Notes under the pieces: model-generated
Told to the model about the DNA's origin: nothing
The model's database searches: none
Seen by the model: only the letters and a program-made list of their open reading frames with translations
Shown here: one piece after another, positions 1-5,988 of the stretch
Position numbering within the stretch: position 1 is the stretch's first letter
Layout of the letters: each line of letters opens with the position of its first letter
Position numbers and translations under genes: made by a program
Assembly (NCBI GenBank): GCA_020686985.1
Contig: JAJEPU010000025.1
Span: 1-48,845, forward strand
DNA: 48,845 nt
Reading direction: 5' to 3'
DNA from: Brotaphodocola catenula
GTDB taxonomy: Bacteria > Bacillota > Clostridia > Lachnospirales > Lachnospiraceae

Positions 1-26
1 CCGGGCTTTTCGAAGCTCGGCGTTTT
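1..26 (+). terminator. Hairpin terminator with TTCG loop
   Basis: An 8-bp stem (one G-T pair) closes a TTCG tetraloop and is followed by CGTTTT. It faces rightward, so it would end a transcript entering from the left of the window. It may belong to the flanking chromosome or mark the very edge of the element. Confidence 0.6.
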
Positions 27-39
27 GTGGTTGGTACAG

Positions 40-78
40 AAAAGGAGCTACCGCACGTTAGTGCGACAGCCCCTTTTC
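40..78 (-). terminator. Terminator of the serine recombinase gene
   Basis: A long inverted repeat with a GTTA loop lies 12 bases beyond the recombinase stop codon and has T-rich flanks on both strands. It would end the leftward recombinase transcript and could also stop rightward readthrough into the element. Confidence 0.7.
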
Positions 79-89
79 TTATGTTGAAG

Positions 90-2033
90 TCAAATCATTC
101 CAAAATGTTTCAATGCCTCCGTAATGGCTCTTTCCTTATCTGGTGGACATTGTGGCTGCCTGACATCCTCGGATTTCGGTTTATTGTAGTTATCGCGCTC
201 AATAATGCCATGTTTCTGCTTTACCTGAGCAATATAAAGACTACTGACTTTCAGGCCGTTTTGTTCCAGAACATAATCCTTGATTTGCCCATAGGTTGCC
301 AATCCTCTTTTATCCTGCACCATTTCTTCCACATCTACATCAATGTTGATATGTGTCACAGGATTTCTCAGAACTAAGAGGCATACCGTCTCAACGGTAT
401 TCCCTTTGTCCCACAAAAGCTCCGTAACTTCCCCGCCATCCTTGAACACCGGAAAATTCAGACCAATCCGCTTTAGCGGATATTCAGACTCGTCATTCCT
501 GTAAATTTCAATTTCCTTAATCAAGGCTGTGACCACATTTCTCTTTTCTTCGTCATTTATTATATTATAAACGCAGTCGAAATTCACCATGATTTTGTAA
601 ATATTCTCAAGAGTAATTGCCTGCTGCTTAATTGCATCTCGCCGAAGTCTGGCATCTTCGATTTTTTCCTCCAGCTCAACAATGACATCATATAGGGAAT
701 CTAACCGCAAGGTCATATCATGGAGCTTTCGTTCCCGATATTTTGCATCAGCAGGGAGACTGTCAATTTCCCGTTCCAATCTTGTTTTATTCAGATCAAC
801 TTCCTTCAGCTTTGCCTGATAGCCCTCCAGTTCTTTATCCACTGCTTTCGTGTCAATCTGAACGCCAATCCGTTTTTTAATGGCTTGGGCATATTCCTCA
901 TTCCTTACGATCTCACGAATTGCCTCAATGACCATCGGTTCAATATCGGTCTTTTTCAGCATCGCCTTATATTCACAATGCTTACCCCGGACCATCCTAT
1001 TCCGACTACATACATAATAGTAAATTTCTTTGTAAGTGCCATCTTTATTTGTCCATGCGTGTTTATTCGTATACATGGGACTTCCACAAACCGGGCATTT
1101 CAGCAGACCGGATAACAAATGAACTCGATCCCGCCCAATTTTTGACGGTTGCTTTACTCCGGTTCTAAGACGCTTGGCATGAGCCTTTTCCCATACCTCC
1201 TCACTAACGATTCCTTTATGCTGTCCCTCTGTCAGAATGTAATCGTCATTTCTTTTCATCTGGTAATCGTTTTTTGTGCCTTTGACTTTTTCCTTCGTTC
1301 TCCGTCCATAAGCAATTTTACCGCAATAAACCGGGTTATCCAATATCAGTTTAATAAAATGTCCTGTCCAATCCTCTAATGTGCCATTCTGCCTCGGAAT
1401 TTTCCGTATACCTTGTAAGTTCAACTGATTCGCAATACCACCCAAACCGATTTCCGATGAAGTATATAATTCAAAAATCTTCCGTATTGCCACAGCCTCT
1501 GTTTCTTCAATCATCAGCTTGTTATCTTCCAGTGTATATCCGTAGGGAGCAAAGCCACCATTCCATCCACCCTGCCGTGCCTTTTCGCGCCGCCCGTTCA
1601 TCGTCTGCTCGATAATATTCTCACGCTCAATCTCAGCCACAGCAGATAGTACAGAAATCAAAAGTTTTCCGCTTGTCTGAGAGGAATCAATCCCTTCTTC
1701 TATGCAAATCAGATTTACACCATAAGATTGAACCAACTCCAAAGAGTTAAGTATATCTGCTGCATTACGACCAAACCGTGACAGCTTATACACTAAAATA
1801 TAGTCAATGTCCAAGCCATCCTCAATATCTCTGAGCATTTTTTGAAAAGCAGGCCGTCCCTCAATGGATTTACCGGATTTACCGGCATCTTCATAAGTAT
1901 CAACAACGATCATTTCCTCACGATCCGCAAATCGTGTCAGCATATTTTTTTGACCTTCCAGGCTGTATCCGTCCACTTGCATCTCTGTGCTGACCCTCGG
2001 ATACAAAACACAGCGTTTTCCATATCGGTTCAT
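90..2033 (-). CDS. Large serine recombinase (integrase/excisionase of the ICE)
   Basis: A 647-residue large serine recombinase of the TnpX/TndX type, expected to cut and rejoin the ICE ends during integration and excision. The N-terminal resolvase domain (about 1-150) has the RVST motif with the likely nucleophile Ser15. A recombinase domain follows (about 155-290), then a zinc ribbon with Cys313, Cys316, Cys342 and Cys353, and a coiled coil at about 397-470. These are the normal parts and length of the family, so the gene looks intact. The ATG is preceded by GGAGG at 8 bases; the first two bases of that site can pair in a small hairpin. It is the leftmost gene, as expected for a recombinase next to its attachment site, and lies 55 bases after a 53-residue gene that is probably in the same transcript. 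Confidence 0.93.
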   Translation of the reverse strand: MNRYGKRCVLYPRVSTEMQVDGYSLEGQKNMLTRFADREEMIVVDTYEDAGKSGKSIEGRPAFQKMLRDIEDGLDIDYILVYKLSRFGRNAADILNSLELVQSYGVNLICIEEGIDSSQTSGKLLISVLSAVAEIERENIIEQTMNGRREKARQGGWNGGFAPYGYTLEDNKLMIEETEAVAIRKIFELYTSSEIGLGGIANQLNLQGIRKIPRQNGTLEDWTGHFIKLILDNPVYCGKIAYGRRTKEKVKGTKNDYQMKRNDDYILTEGQHKGIVSEEVWEKAHAKRLRTGVKQPSKIGRDRVHLLSGLLKCPVCGSPMYTNKHAWTNKDGTYKEIYYYVCSRNRMVRGKHCEYKAMLKKTDIEPMVIEAIREIVRNEEYAQAIKKRIGVQIDTKAVDKELEGYQAKLKEVDLNKTRLEREIDSLPADAKYRERKLHDMTLRLDSLYDVIVELEEKIEDARLRRDAIKQQAITLENIYKIMVNFDCVYNIINDEEKRNVVTALIKEIEIYRNDESEYPLKRIGLNFPVFKDGGEVTELLWDKGNTVETVCLLVLRNPVTHINIDVDVEEMVQDKRGLATYGQIKDYVLEQNGLKVSSLYIAQVKQKHGIIERDNYNKPKSEDVRQPQCPPDKERAITEALKHFGMI

Positions 2034-2041
2034 AATTCATA

Positions 2042-2061
2042 CCTCCAAAATTTACTTTTGG
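2042..2061 (-). promoter_or_regulatory. Hairpin touching the recombinase ribosome binding site
   Basis: On the minus strand a 6-bp stem (CCAAAA/TTTTGG with a 5-base loop) ends inside the GGAGG site, so two of its five bases can be paired. This could lower translation of the recombinase. The stem is AT-rich and weak, and the role is inferred. Confidence 0.3.
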
Positions 2062-2088
2062 AAAATATCCTATGTAAAGCTGCGATTC

Positions 2089-2250
2089 TCACGCAGCTCC
2101 GTCAACCTCGCCCAGCACTCTCATACCATATTTCTCGATGATATGTGCCAGCGAAGTGATAAACGCTTCAAATTTTTGTTCCGCCAGACGTTCTTCTGAC
2201 CGGATTTCATCTGAAGGAATCAATGCGCTTTTATTCTGGATATTCTCCAT
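2089..2250 (-). CDS. Small conserved-looking protein upstream of the recombinase (53 aa)
   Basis: A 53-residue open frame starts at an ATG with a near-perfect GGAGGTGA site and ends 55 bases before the recombinase start. The protein is soluble, acidic in the middle and probably helical, with no motif I can name. Position directly before the recombinase suggests co-transcription and perhaps a role in excision or its control, but this is only positional inference. It could be a small directionality factor. Confidence 0.6.
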   Translation of the reverse strand: MENIQNKSALIPSDEIRSEERLAEQKFEAFITSLAHIIEKYGMRVLGEVDGAA

Positions 2251-2279
2251 TCAGAATCACCTCCGCAATTCCTAACGAA

Positions 2280-2308
2280 ATTATAACTCTACTTGCACGG
2301 CCTGAAAA
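2280..2308 (-). promoter_or_regulatory. Candidate promoter for the 53-aa gene and recombinase
   Basis: Minus-strand TATAAT lies 17 bases from a poor -35 (TTTTCA), about 30 bases upstream of the 53-residue gene. The weak -35 suggests low or activated expression, perhaps helped by the nearby sigma-like protein. Confidence 0.35.
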
Positions 2309-2329
2309 TGATACGGCCTTTCGGCACTT

Positions 2330-2680
2330 TTATGTAATCCCCAGACTGCACAAGAGCGTCTTGTTTATGTTTTCCATGTCATCCTTGTTTAGATGACCAA
2401 TATAGTTTTTTAACCTCGACTTGTCGATTGTTCTGATCTGTTCCAGCATAACAACAGATGGTTTCACCAAACCGCATCTGTCATTTAAGTGGTAATGCGT
2501 GGGGAACTTTCTGCTTTTTTTGCTTACACTGGTAATTGCTGCAATAATAATCGTAGGACTGAAACAATTTCCCACATTATTTTGAAGAATGAGTACGGGA
2601 CGAGAGCCACTTTGTTCAGAGCCGATACCAGGGCTTAAATCAGCCGAATATATGTCACCTCGATGGAATTTTTCAAACAT
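2330..2680 (-). CDS. mazF: MazF/PemK-family endoribonuclease toxin, no adjacent antitoxin
   Basis: A 116-residue protein matching the full MazF fold: the N-terminal RGDIY strand, SGSRPVLILQN, a conserved S-P-T run, and the LEQIRTIDKSRL segment near the C-terminus. MazF enzymes cut mRNA at short sites. A GTG one codon upstream of the chosen ATG is also possible; GGAGG lies 8 bases from the ATG. No MazE-like antitoxin gene is seen on either side. The upstream neighbour is a doubtful 84-residue frame and the downstream one is the 53-residue gene. It may therefore be orphan, paired with an antitoxin elsewhere, or act as a regulator of ICE maintenance. Confidence 0.85.
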   Translation of the reverse strand: MFEKFHRGDIYSADLSPGIGSEQSGSRPVLILQNNVGNCFSPTIIIAAITSVSKKSRKFPTHYHLNDRCGLVKPSVVMLEQIRTIDKSRLKNYIGHLNKDDMENINKTLLCSLGIT

Positions 2681-2714
2681 CACTCTCGCCTCCTTAATAT
2701 CTTAATACTTAAAC

Positions 2715-2762
2715 AGCCGCACCAGTCTGAAAGAAATCTTCGGATAAAAACCTGGTGCGGCT
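2715..2762 (-). repeat. Strong inverted repeat upstream of mazF
   Basis: Arms of 11 bases (AGCCGCACCAG and its complement) are separated by 26 bases, and a short T run follows on the minus strand. It could terminate an upstream leftward transcript or act as a leader structure for the toxin gene. Confidence 0.5.
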
Positions 2763-2787
2763 ACTGTTATTCTGTTCGGATTACTCG

Positions 2788-3042
2788 TCATATTTGCCAC
2801 GCCCCCTGACGATGGGAACACAACAGGTCTCCGCTGGCGCGGCTGTCATAACTCCGCAGCATCGTTCGTATCGTGTGCCACAGGGTTCCCCCCAAGTCTT
2901 TGGCGGGCCGTGAGGAAGTATCTTTAAGCCCCCATGCAGTCATCGCGCCGGATCTGCCACAATCCGTTTTATGAAATCGTAGATCGCTCCGAAGCAGTTC
3001 TTTCATCACCTCCCTGACTGCTCCATCTTCGCGGCGTTTCAC
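2788..3042 (-). CDS. Doubtful small open frame (up to 84 aa)
   Basis: An open frame from a GTG, or from a later ATG that sits only two bases after a GGAGGTG site. The peptide is rich in Arg and Ser, has three Cys and shows no domain I recognise. The spacing of the ribosome binding site is poor for the ATG. I list it because the frame is open between the sigma-like gene and mazF on the same strand. It may equally be untranslated RNA. Confidence 0.28.
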   Translation of the reverse strand: MKRREDGAVREVMKELLRSDLRFHKTDCGRSGAMTAWGLKDTSSRPAKDLGGTLWHTIRTMLRSYDSRASGDLLCSHRQGAWQI

Positions 3043-3165
3043 ATTCGCTCGTACATGAGTTATGTACCTGTTGTGCTGTCTATTCAGTTTTCAAAGATCT
3101 TGAGGTCACGAGGATAGCGTGTCCTTCTAATAACCGTGAGGCTTTGAGCCTTTCTTTCAGGGGCG

Positions 3166-3591
3166 TTACAGACGATTTTTAAGGAAAGTCTCCATGTTCC
3201 GAAGGCCGCGCTGGATAGATTCGCTGACCGATGCAACGCTGACTCCTTCGCTCTTGGCAATCGCTGATTCTGTCAGTCCTAGGAAGTAGTAAGCATAGAT
3301 GCGCTTGGCCTGCTTGTCCGGCAGAGCGGCAATCGCAGCGTGAAGCTGCTCCATCGTCACTTTGCGCTCATACAGCTCACAAGGGGTCATGGAAACGAAA
3401 AGGGCATCATACTCAATTCCGTCTCCGCGATCCAGAGAATAATGCGCCTTGTGGTAATATGTACGGCGGCGGTATGCGGCCTCCAGGCGGTCATGCTCTT
3501 TCATAACAGCGGCTACTTCATCAGGAACCTCAATAATGTAATCGGTCTTATAAAAATCGGGATACTGCTCCCGCAGATTGATCTTGGTCAT
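3166..3591 (-). CDS. Sigma-70 region 4-like ICE regulator
   Basis: A 141-residue protein whose C-terminal third (about 95-141) reads as a sigma region 4 helix-turn-helix: a PDKQAKRIYAYYFLGLTESA run, then SVASVSESIQRGL. The N-terminal part resembles the small sigma-like proteins carried by Tn916/Tn1549-type ICEs. I chose the ATG preceded by GGAGGAAATT; a longer frame adding ten residues lacks such a site. It is separated from the divergent XRE regulator by about 490 bases that hold operator-like repeats. It probably switches on recombination or transfer genes. Confidence 0.8.
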   Translation of the reverse strand: MTKINLREQYPDFYKTDYIIEVPDEVAAVMKEHDRLEAAYRRRTYYHKAHYSLDRGDGIEYDALFVSMTPCELYERKVTMEQLHAAIAALPDKQAKRIYAYYFLGLTESAIAKSEGVSVASVSESIQRGLRNMETFLKNRL

Positions 3592-3699
3592 AATTTCCTC
3601 CATTTCAGTTGTTAGGGACAAAGGGCAACCGAAATGGCTATGGCGGAGAGCGACACCGTGGATGTTCGGGAAAATTCCCGTAAAATCGACAAAGAAAAA

Positions 3700-3728
3700 C
3701 GTCAGACGGCCTTAATAGCTGTCTGACG
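3700..3728 (-). terminator. Hairpin with T run upstream of the sigma-like gene
   Basis: An 11-base stem with one mismatch (CGTCAGACAGC on the minus strand) is followed there by TTTTTCTTT. It lies 109 bases upstream of the sigma-like start. It would stop leftward readthrough, or act as an attenuator if the gene's promoter lies further right. Confidence 0.65.
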
Positions 3729-3771
3729 CATTTTGTATGATATGTTGTACGATTGTGCGGATTATTTACGC

Positions 3772-3798
3772 TTGATTGCGCGTGTCCGTGTGTATAAT
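3772..3798 (+). promoter_or_regulatory. Candidate rightward promoter
   Basis: TTGATT and TATAAT are separated by only 15 bases, so it is a suboptimal but recognisable sigma-70 promoter. It would start RNA near 3805, well before the XRE gene and just before the inverted repeats that follow. Confidence 0.4.
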
Positions 3799-3804
3799 TT
3801 CTCT

Positions 3805-3972
3805 TTGGTAGGTCATTGATTTTTTTAGGTAATCACCTACCTGAAAACCATAATTCTGCTGAAATAAATAACCGCCCATCGTAGACTCCTCAAACGGCAG
3901 TCACGGACGGTAATGGAAATATGCCCTGCCGTGAAAGGCCGTTTTTTTTATTGGCCTCCCGTCAGGGCTTTT
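3805..3972 (+). ncRNA. Candidate structured small RNA or long leader
   Basis: Between the promoter-like site and the XRE gene there is no open frame of note. The sequence has a 5' repeat GGTAGGT/ACCTACC enclosing the palindrome AGGTAATCACCT, then CGGCAG/CTGCCG, then GCCCTG/CAGGGC with a run of eight T. Several of these structures are mutually exclusive, as in attenuators. It could be a short RNA of 140-165 bases or the leader of the regulator. I do not recognise a known RNA family. Confidence 0.35.
3923..3972 (+). terminator. Terminator-like hairpin before the XRE regulator
   Basis: GCCCTG pairs with CAGGGC, with an inner GGCC/GGCC pair, and TTTT follows. Eight T lie in its loop, where they could serve an alternative hairpin based on CGGCAG/CTGCCG. 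The rest of the gap, 3973-4081, holds the XRE ribosome binding site and nothing else clear. Confidence 0.5.
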
Positions 3973-4081
3973 ATGTATATTTTATCTTTCAAAAGTGCAT
4001 GATAAACACATATCAATACGCGTGATTGGGTGATGGTAACTTCCTCTTACGCACGATAGAATGTAATAGAGGTGAGCAATC

Positions 4082-4450
4082 ATGCCGGAAGATGTATTTG
4101 TATATTTGGGACAGTGCCTCAGAGATGCAAGAGAAGAATGTGGACTGACCCAACAGGAGCTTGCGGATCAAACCGGCAGAGGGCTTCGTCATCTCCAGGA
4201 CATTGAAAAGGGCAGGAAAAATCCGTCTTACGATGTACTGGCATCCTTTATCAAGCGATTAGGCATTTCTGCTAATGAGCTGTTTTATCCTGACGCTTCG
4301 GAACAGGAAAAGCAAGTACAGCATTTCATGGGAAAGTTTCTGGCCTGTACCGAGGATGAGCGGCAGATTATCTTGAAAACACTGGATTGTATGGCGGAGC
4401 AGTTTATCAGCCGACGTTACAAATCCTCCGATCCGCAAAATTATGAATAA
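4082..4450 (+). CDS. XRE-family helix-turn-helix regulator
   Basis: A 122-residue protein with an N-terminal Cro/CI helix-turn-helix (about 8-65; key run GLTQQELADQTG followed by LRHLQDIEKGRKNP) and a short helical C-terminal part. GAGGTG lies before the ATG. It is the only rightward gene in this module and faces away from the sigma-like gene, the usual arrangement of an ICE repressor and the gene it controls. The inverted repeats in the gap between them are plausible operators. Confidence 0.88.
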   Translation: MPEDVFVYLGQCLRDAREECGLTQQELADQTGRGLRHLQDIEKGRKNPSYDVLASFIKRLGISANELFYPDASEQEKQVQHFMGKFLACTEDERQIILKTLDCMAEQFISRRYKSSDPQNYE

Positions 4451-4487
4451 AACCAGCAGGGCAAAATGCAATTTGTTTCTGCTGGTT
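4451..4487. terminator. Bidirectional terminator between XRE and AraC genes
   Basis: A perfect 9-bp stem AACCAGCAG/CTGCTGGTT begins directly after the XRE stop codon, with T-rich tracts on both strands. It serves both convergent genes. Confidence 0.85.
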
Positions 4488-4529
4488 TTATTTTGCCTCC
4501 GGCAGTAGACGTAAATTTTCCTAGCCCAA

Positions 4530-5567
4530 TCAATCGCCACTATTTTGTTTCCGGTATTCAGCCGGTGCAATCTTCATGACATCTCGAAATGCTGTTGCAA
4601 ATTTACTCTGATTCTCATATCCAACCTGGCTGGCAATTTCTGCTATGGTTGCCTGTGTCTGGCGAAGCAGAGCAGCGGCCTGTTTCATGCGGTACACTTT
4701 CATATAGGTTCCAATGGGCTGTCCATAAACTCCCTTGAACGTATCCTTTAAGGTTGCCGTATTGATAAGATACTCTTTGGAAAGTTCCTCAATCGTTGGC
4801 CGTTCCTGCAAGTTGGAGATAAGCCGCTTGTGAATGTCCCGTACAATCTCCACCTGGGGAGAAGTATATAACTCTCGCTGCTTTTCTTTATTTACATCCA
4901 CCATACACAAGAATAAGAGAAGCTCCTGCACCTTCAGCATGAAGTATGGCTTTTGCAGGCGATCCGGTACGGAATACAGTTCAGAAAAGATATGCTCAAT
5001 CTCATCCTTGGCCCGCATGACAAAGCATGCGCCATCGGCACAAAATTTGTTTTTGAAATCTGCAATACCAATACCGCTCTCGGCGAGGATTCCAGGCGGA
5101 TTTTGAGAAACCAGCTCCAGATCAAGCACTACTGAGATTCCGCGATAATGTCTCAAAGGAAAGGCCATTTCAGAAGCACAGTTATCCATTGTATGAATGG
5201 AAAGATCCCCTTCTCCGAGGTACAGGCAGGAACCGCTTTGCAATACGCTCCCTTCACGCCCTTCCCGGCAATGATTGATCTCCAGCACATTCTTATCAAT
5301 GGTTCCGTCCCAATAACAACTCGTTGCTTCAAAATCATTGTAAATAAGCTGGATACCGGGATAAACCTGATAGACTGTCATAAGCCCCAGGCCATCCTCA
5401 CAGTCCATTTTATAGACGGTGCAATATCCGTCATTATCTTTTGGAATAATCGCAGATAACCCCGTAGCATTGGTGATAGGGTTTTTGTTCATAGTATTCA
5501 TTCCGTTATCTCGTATTTGTTCTGCCAGGATTCTCCTGGCGTCTTTTATTATATAGTTTTTTCTCAT
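4530..5567 (-). CDS. AraC-family transcriptional regulator (PchR-like)
   Basis: A 345-residue regulator with a 240-residue N-terminal sensing region and a C-terminal double helix-turn-helix (about 245-345, ending in the typical YENQSKFATAFRDVMKIAPAEYR pattern, shown here by its key residues E, F, F and P-EYR). The overall form resembles iron-responsive PchR-type activators. I start it at the ATG preceded by GGAGCGG; an ATG about 22 residues later is possible. It has its own promoter, TTGCAC-17-TATAAT, just after the terminator of the feo operon. A motif near its own start recurs at the MATE-feo operon and at the HMA/zinc ATPase promoter, so it probably controls itself and those two units. Confidence 0.88.
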   Translation of the reverse strand: MRKNYIIKDARRILAEQIRDNGMNTMNKNPITNATGLSAIIPKDNDGYCTVYKMDCEDGLGLMTVYQVYPGIQLIYNDFEATSCYWDGTIDKNVLEINHCREGREGSVLQSGSCLYLGEGDLSIHTMDNCASEMAFPLRHYRGISVVLDLELVSQNPPGILAESGIGIADFKNKFCADGACFVMRAKDEIEHIFSELYSVPDRLQKPYFMLKVQELLLFLCMVDVNKEKQRELYTSPQVEIVRDIHKRLISNLQERPTIEELSKEYLINTATLKDTFKGVYGQPIGTYMKVYRMKQAAALLRQTQATIAEIASQVGYENQSKFATAFRDVMKIAPAEYRKQNSGD

Positions 5568-5573
5568 TTTATA

Positions 5574-5610
5574 CCGCTCCAATCGGCAGGATGTGCAATC
5601 CAATCAGAAA
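5574..5610 (+). promoter_or_regulatory. Shared operator copy 1 (at the araC gene)
   Basis: CCAATCGGCAGG-N5-CAATCCAA, preceded by CCGCTC and followed by TCAGAAA. It lies just downstream of the araC promoter, where bound protein would block transcription, which suggests autorepression. A degenerate CGGCAGG copy in opposite orientation sits within the promoter spacer. Confidence 0.65.
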
Positions 5611-5619
5611 GCAAATTCT

Positions 5620-5648
5620 ATTATAGTGCAGCCCTGCCGAATGTGCAA
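5620..5648 (-). promoter_or_regulatory. araC promoter
   Basis: On the minus strand, TTGCAC and TATAAT are separated by exactly 17 bases, about 55 bases upstream of the araC start. Confidence 0.65.
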
Positions 5649-5660
5649 ATATACGAAAAA

Positions 5661-5691
5661 GCCGATGCCCTCCAAAACGGAAAACATCGGC
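5661..5691 (-). terminator. Terminator of the MATE-feo operon
   Basis: GCCGATG/CATCGGC stem followed on the minus strand by TTTTTCG, 14 bases after the Cys-rich gene. It separates the feo operon from araC. Confidence 0.8.
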
Positions 5692-5704
5692 TATATGCGG
5701 GATT

Positions 5705-5848
5705 TTATTTGCTGCAATATTCCTTTCCTACACAACCGGAACAACTGCCGCTACAACAAGAACCATTTTTGCGGTTCTTATGGATTTTTCGCACAGCCCA
5801 TATTGCATAGAAAACAATCCCGATAAGGATTATACCAGTAACAAGCAT
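5705..5848 (-). CDS. FeoB-associated Cys-rich membrane mini-protein (47 aa)
   Basis: A 47-residue protein: one membrane segment (about 3-19), a basic stretch, then a Cys-rich tail with CCSGSCSGC and a further Cys near the end. This matches the small FeoB-associated Cys-rich membrane proteins of Firmicutes, thought to help FeoB by binding iron or another partner at the membrane. AAGGAG lies 7 bases before the ATG. It is the last gene of the leftward MATE-feo operon. It is short enough to be missed by gene finders. Confidence 0.85.
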   Translation of the reverse strand: MLVTGIILIGIVFYAIWAVRKIHKNRKNGSCCSGSCSGCVGKEYCSK

Positions 5849-5883
5849 CTAAAACTCCTTTCTGACTGGAAACTCACAACTTA

Positions 5884-5985
5884 TTAGCTTTGGGTCTCCG
5901 ATCCTCTTTTCAAAATCCAAAGTCCAAATGTGACCACTGATAAAATGGCCGCTGAACGAAGCACTTTTCCAAACGTCATATTCAT
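5884..5985 (-). CDS. Small single-span membrane protein after feoB (31-33 aa)
   Basis: A 33-residue frame (31 if the second ATG is used, which has better spacing to GAGG) begins three bases after the feoB stop. It has one hydrophobic helix flanked by Lys/Arg. I know no named family. Its place between feoB and the Cys-rich mini-protein suggests a FeoB accessory subunit, perhaps in the role that FeoC plays elsewhere, but this is inferred from position only. Confidence 0.5.
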   Translation of the reverse strand: MNMTFGKVLRSAAILSVVTFGLWILKRGSETQS

Positions 5986-5988
5986 ACC

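Noticed and set aside
3905-3972. Possible CRISPR-like or tandem repeats in the control gap
   Set aside because: The repeats are inverted, not direct with spacers. They form hairpins and occur once.
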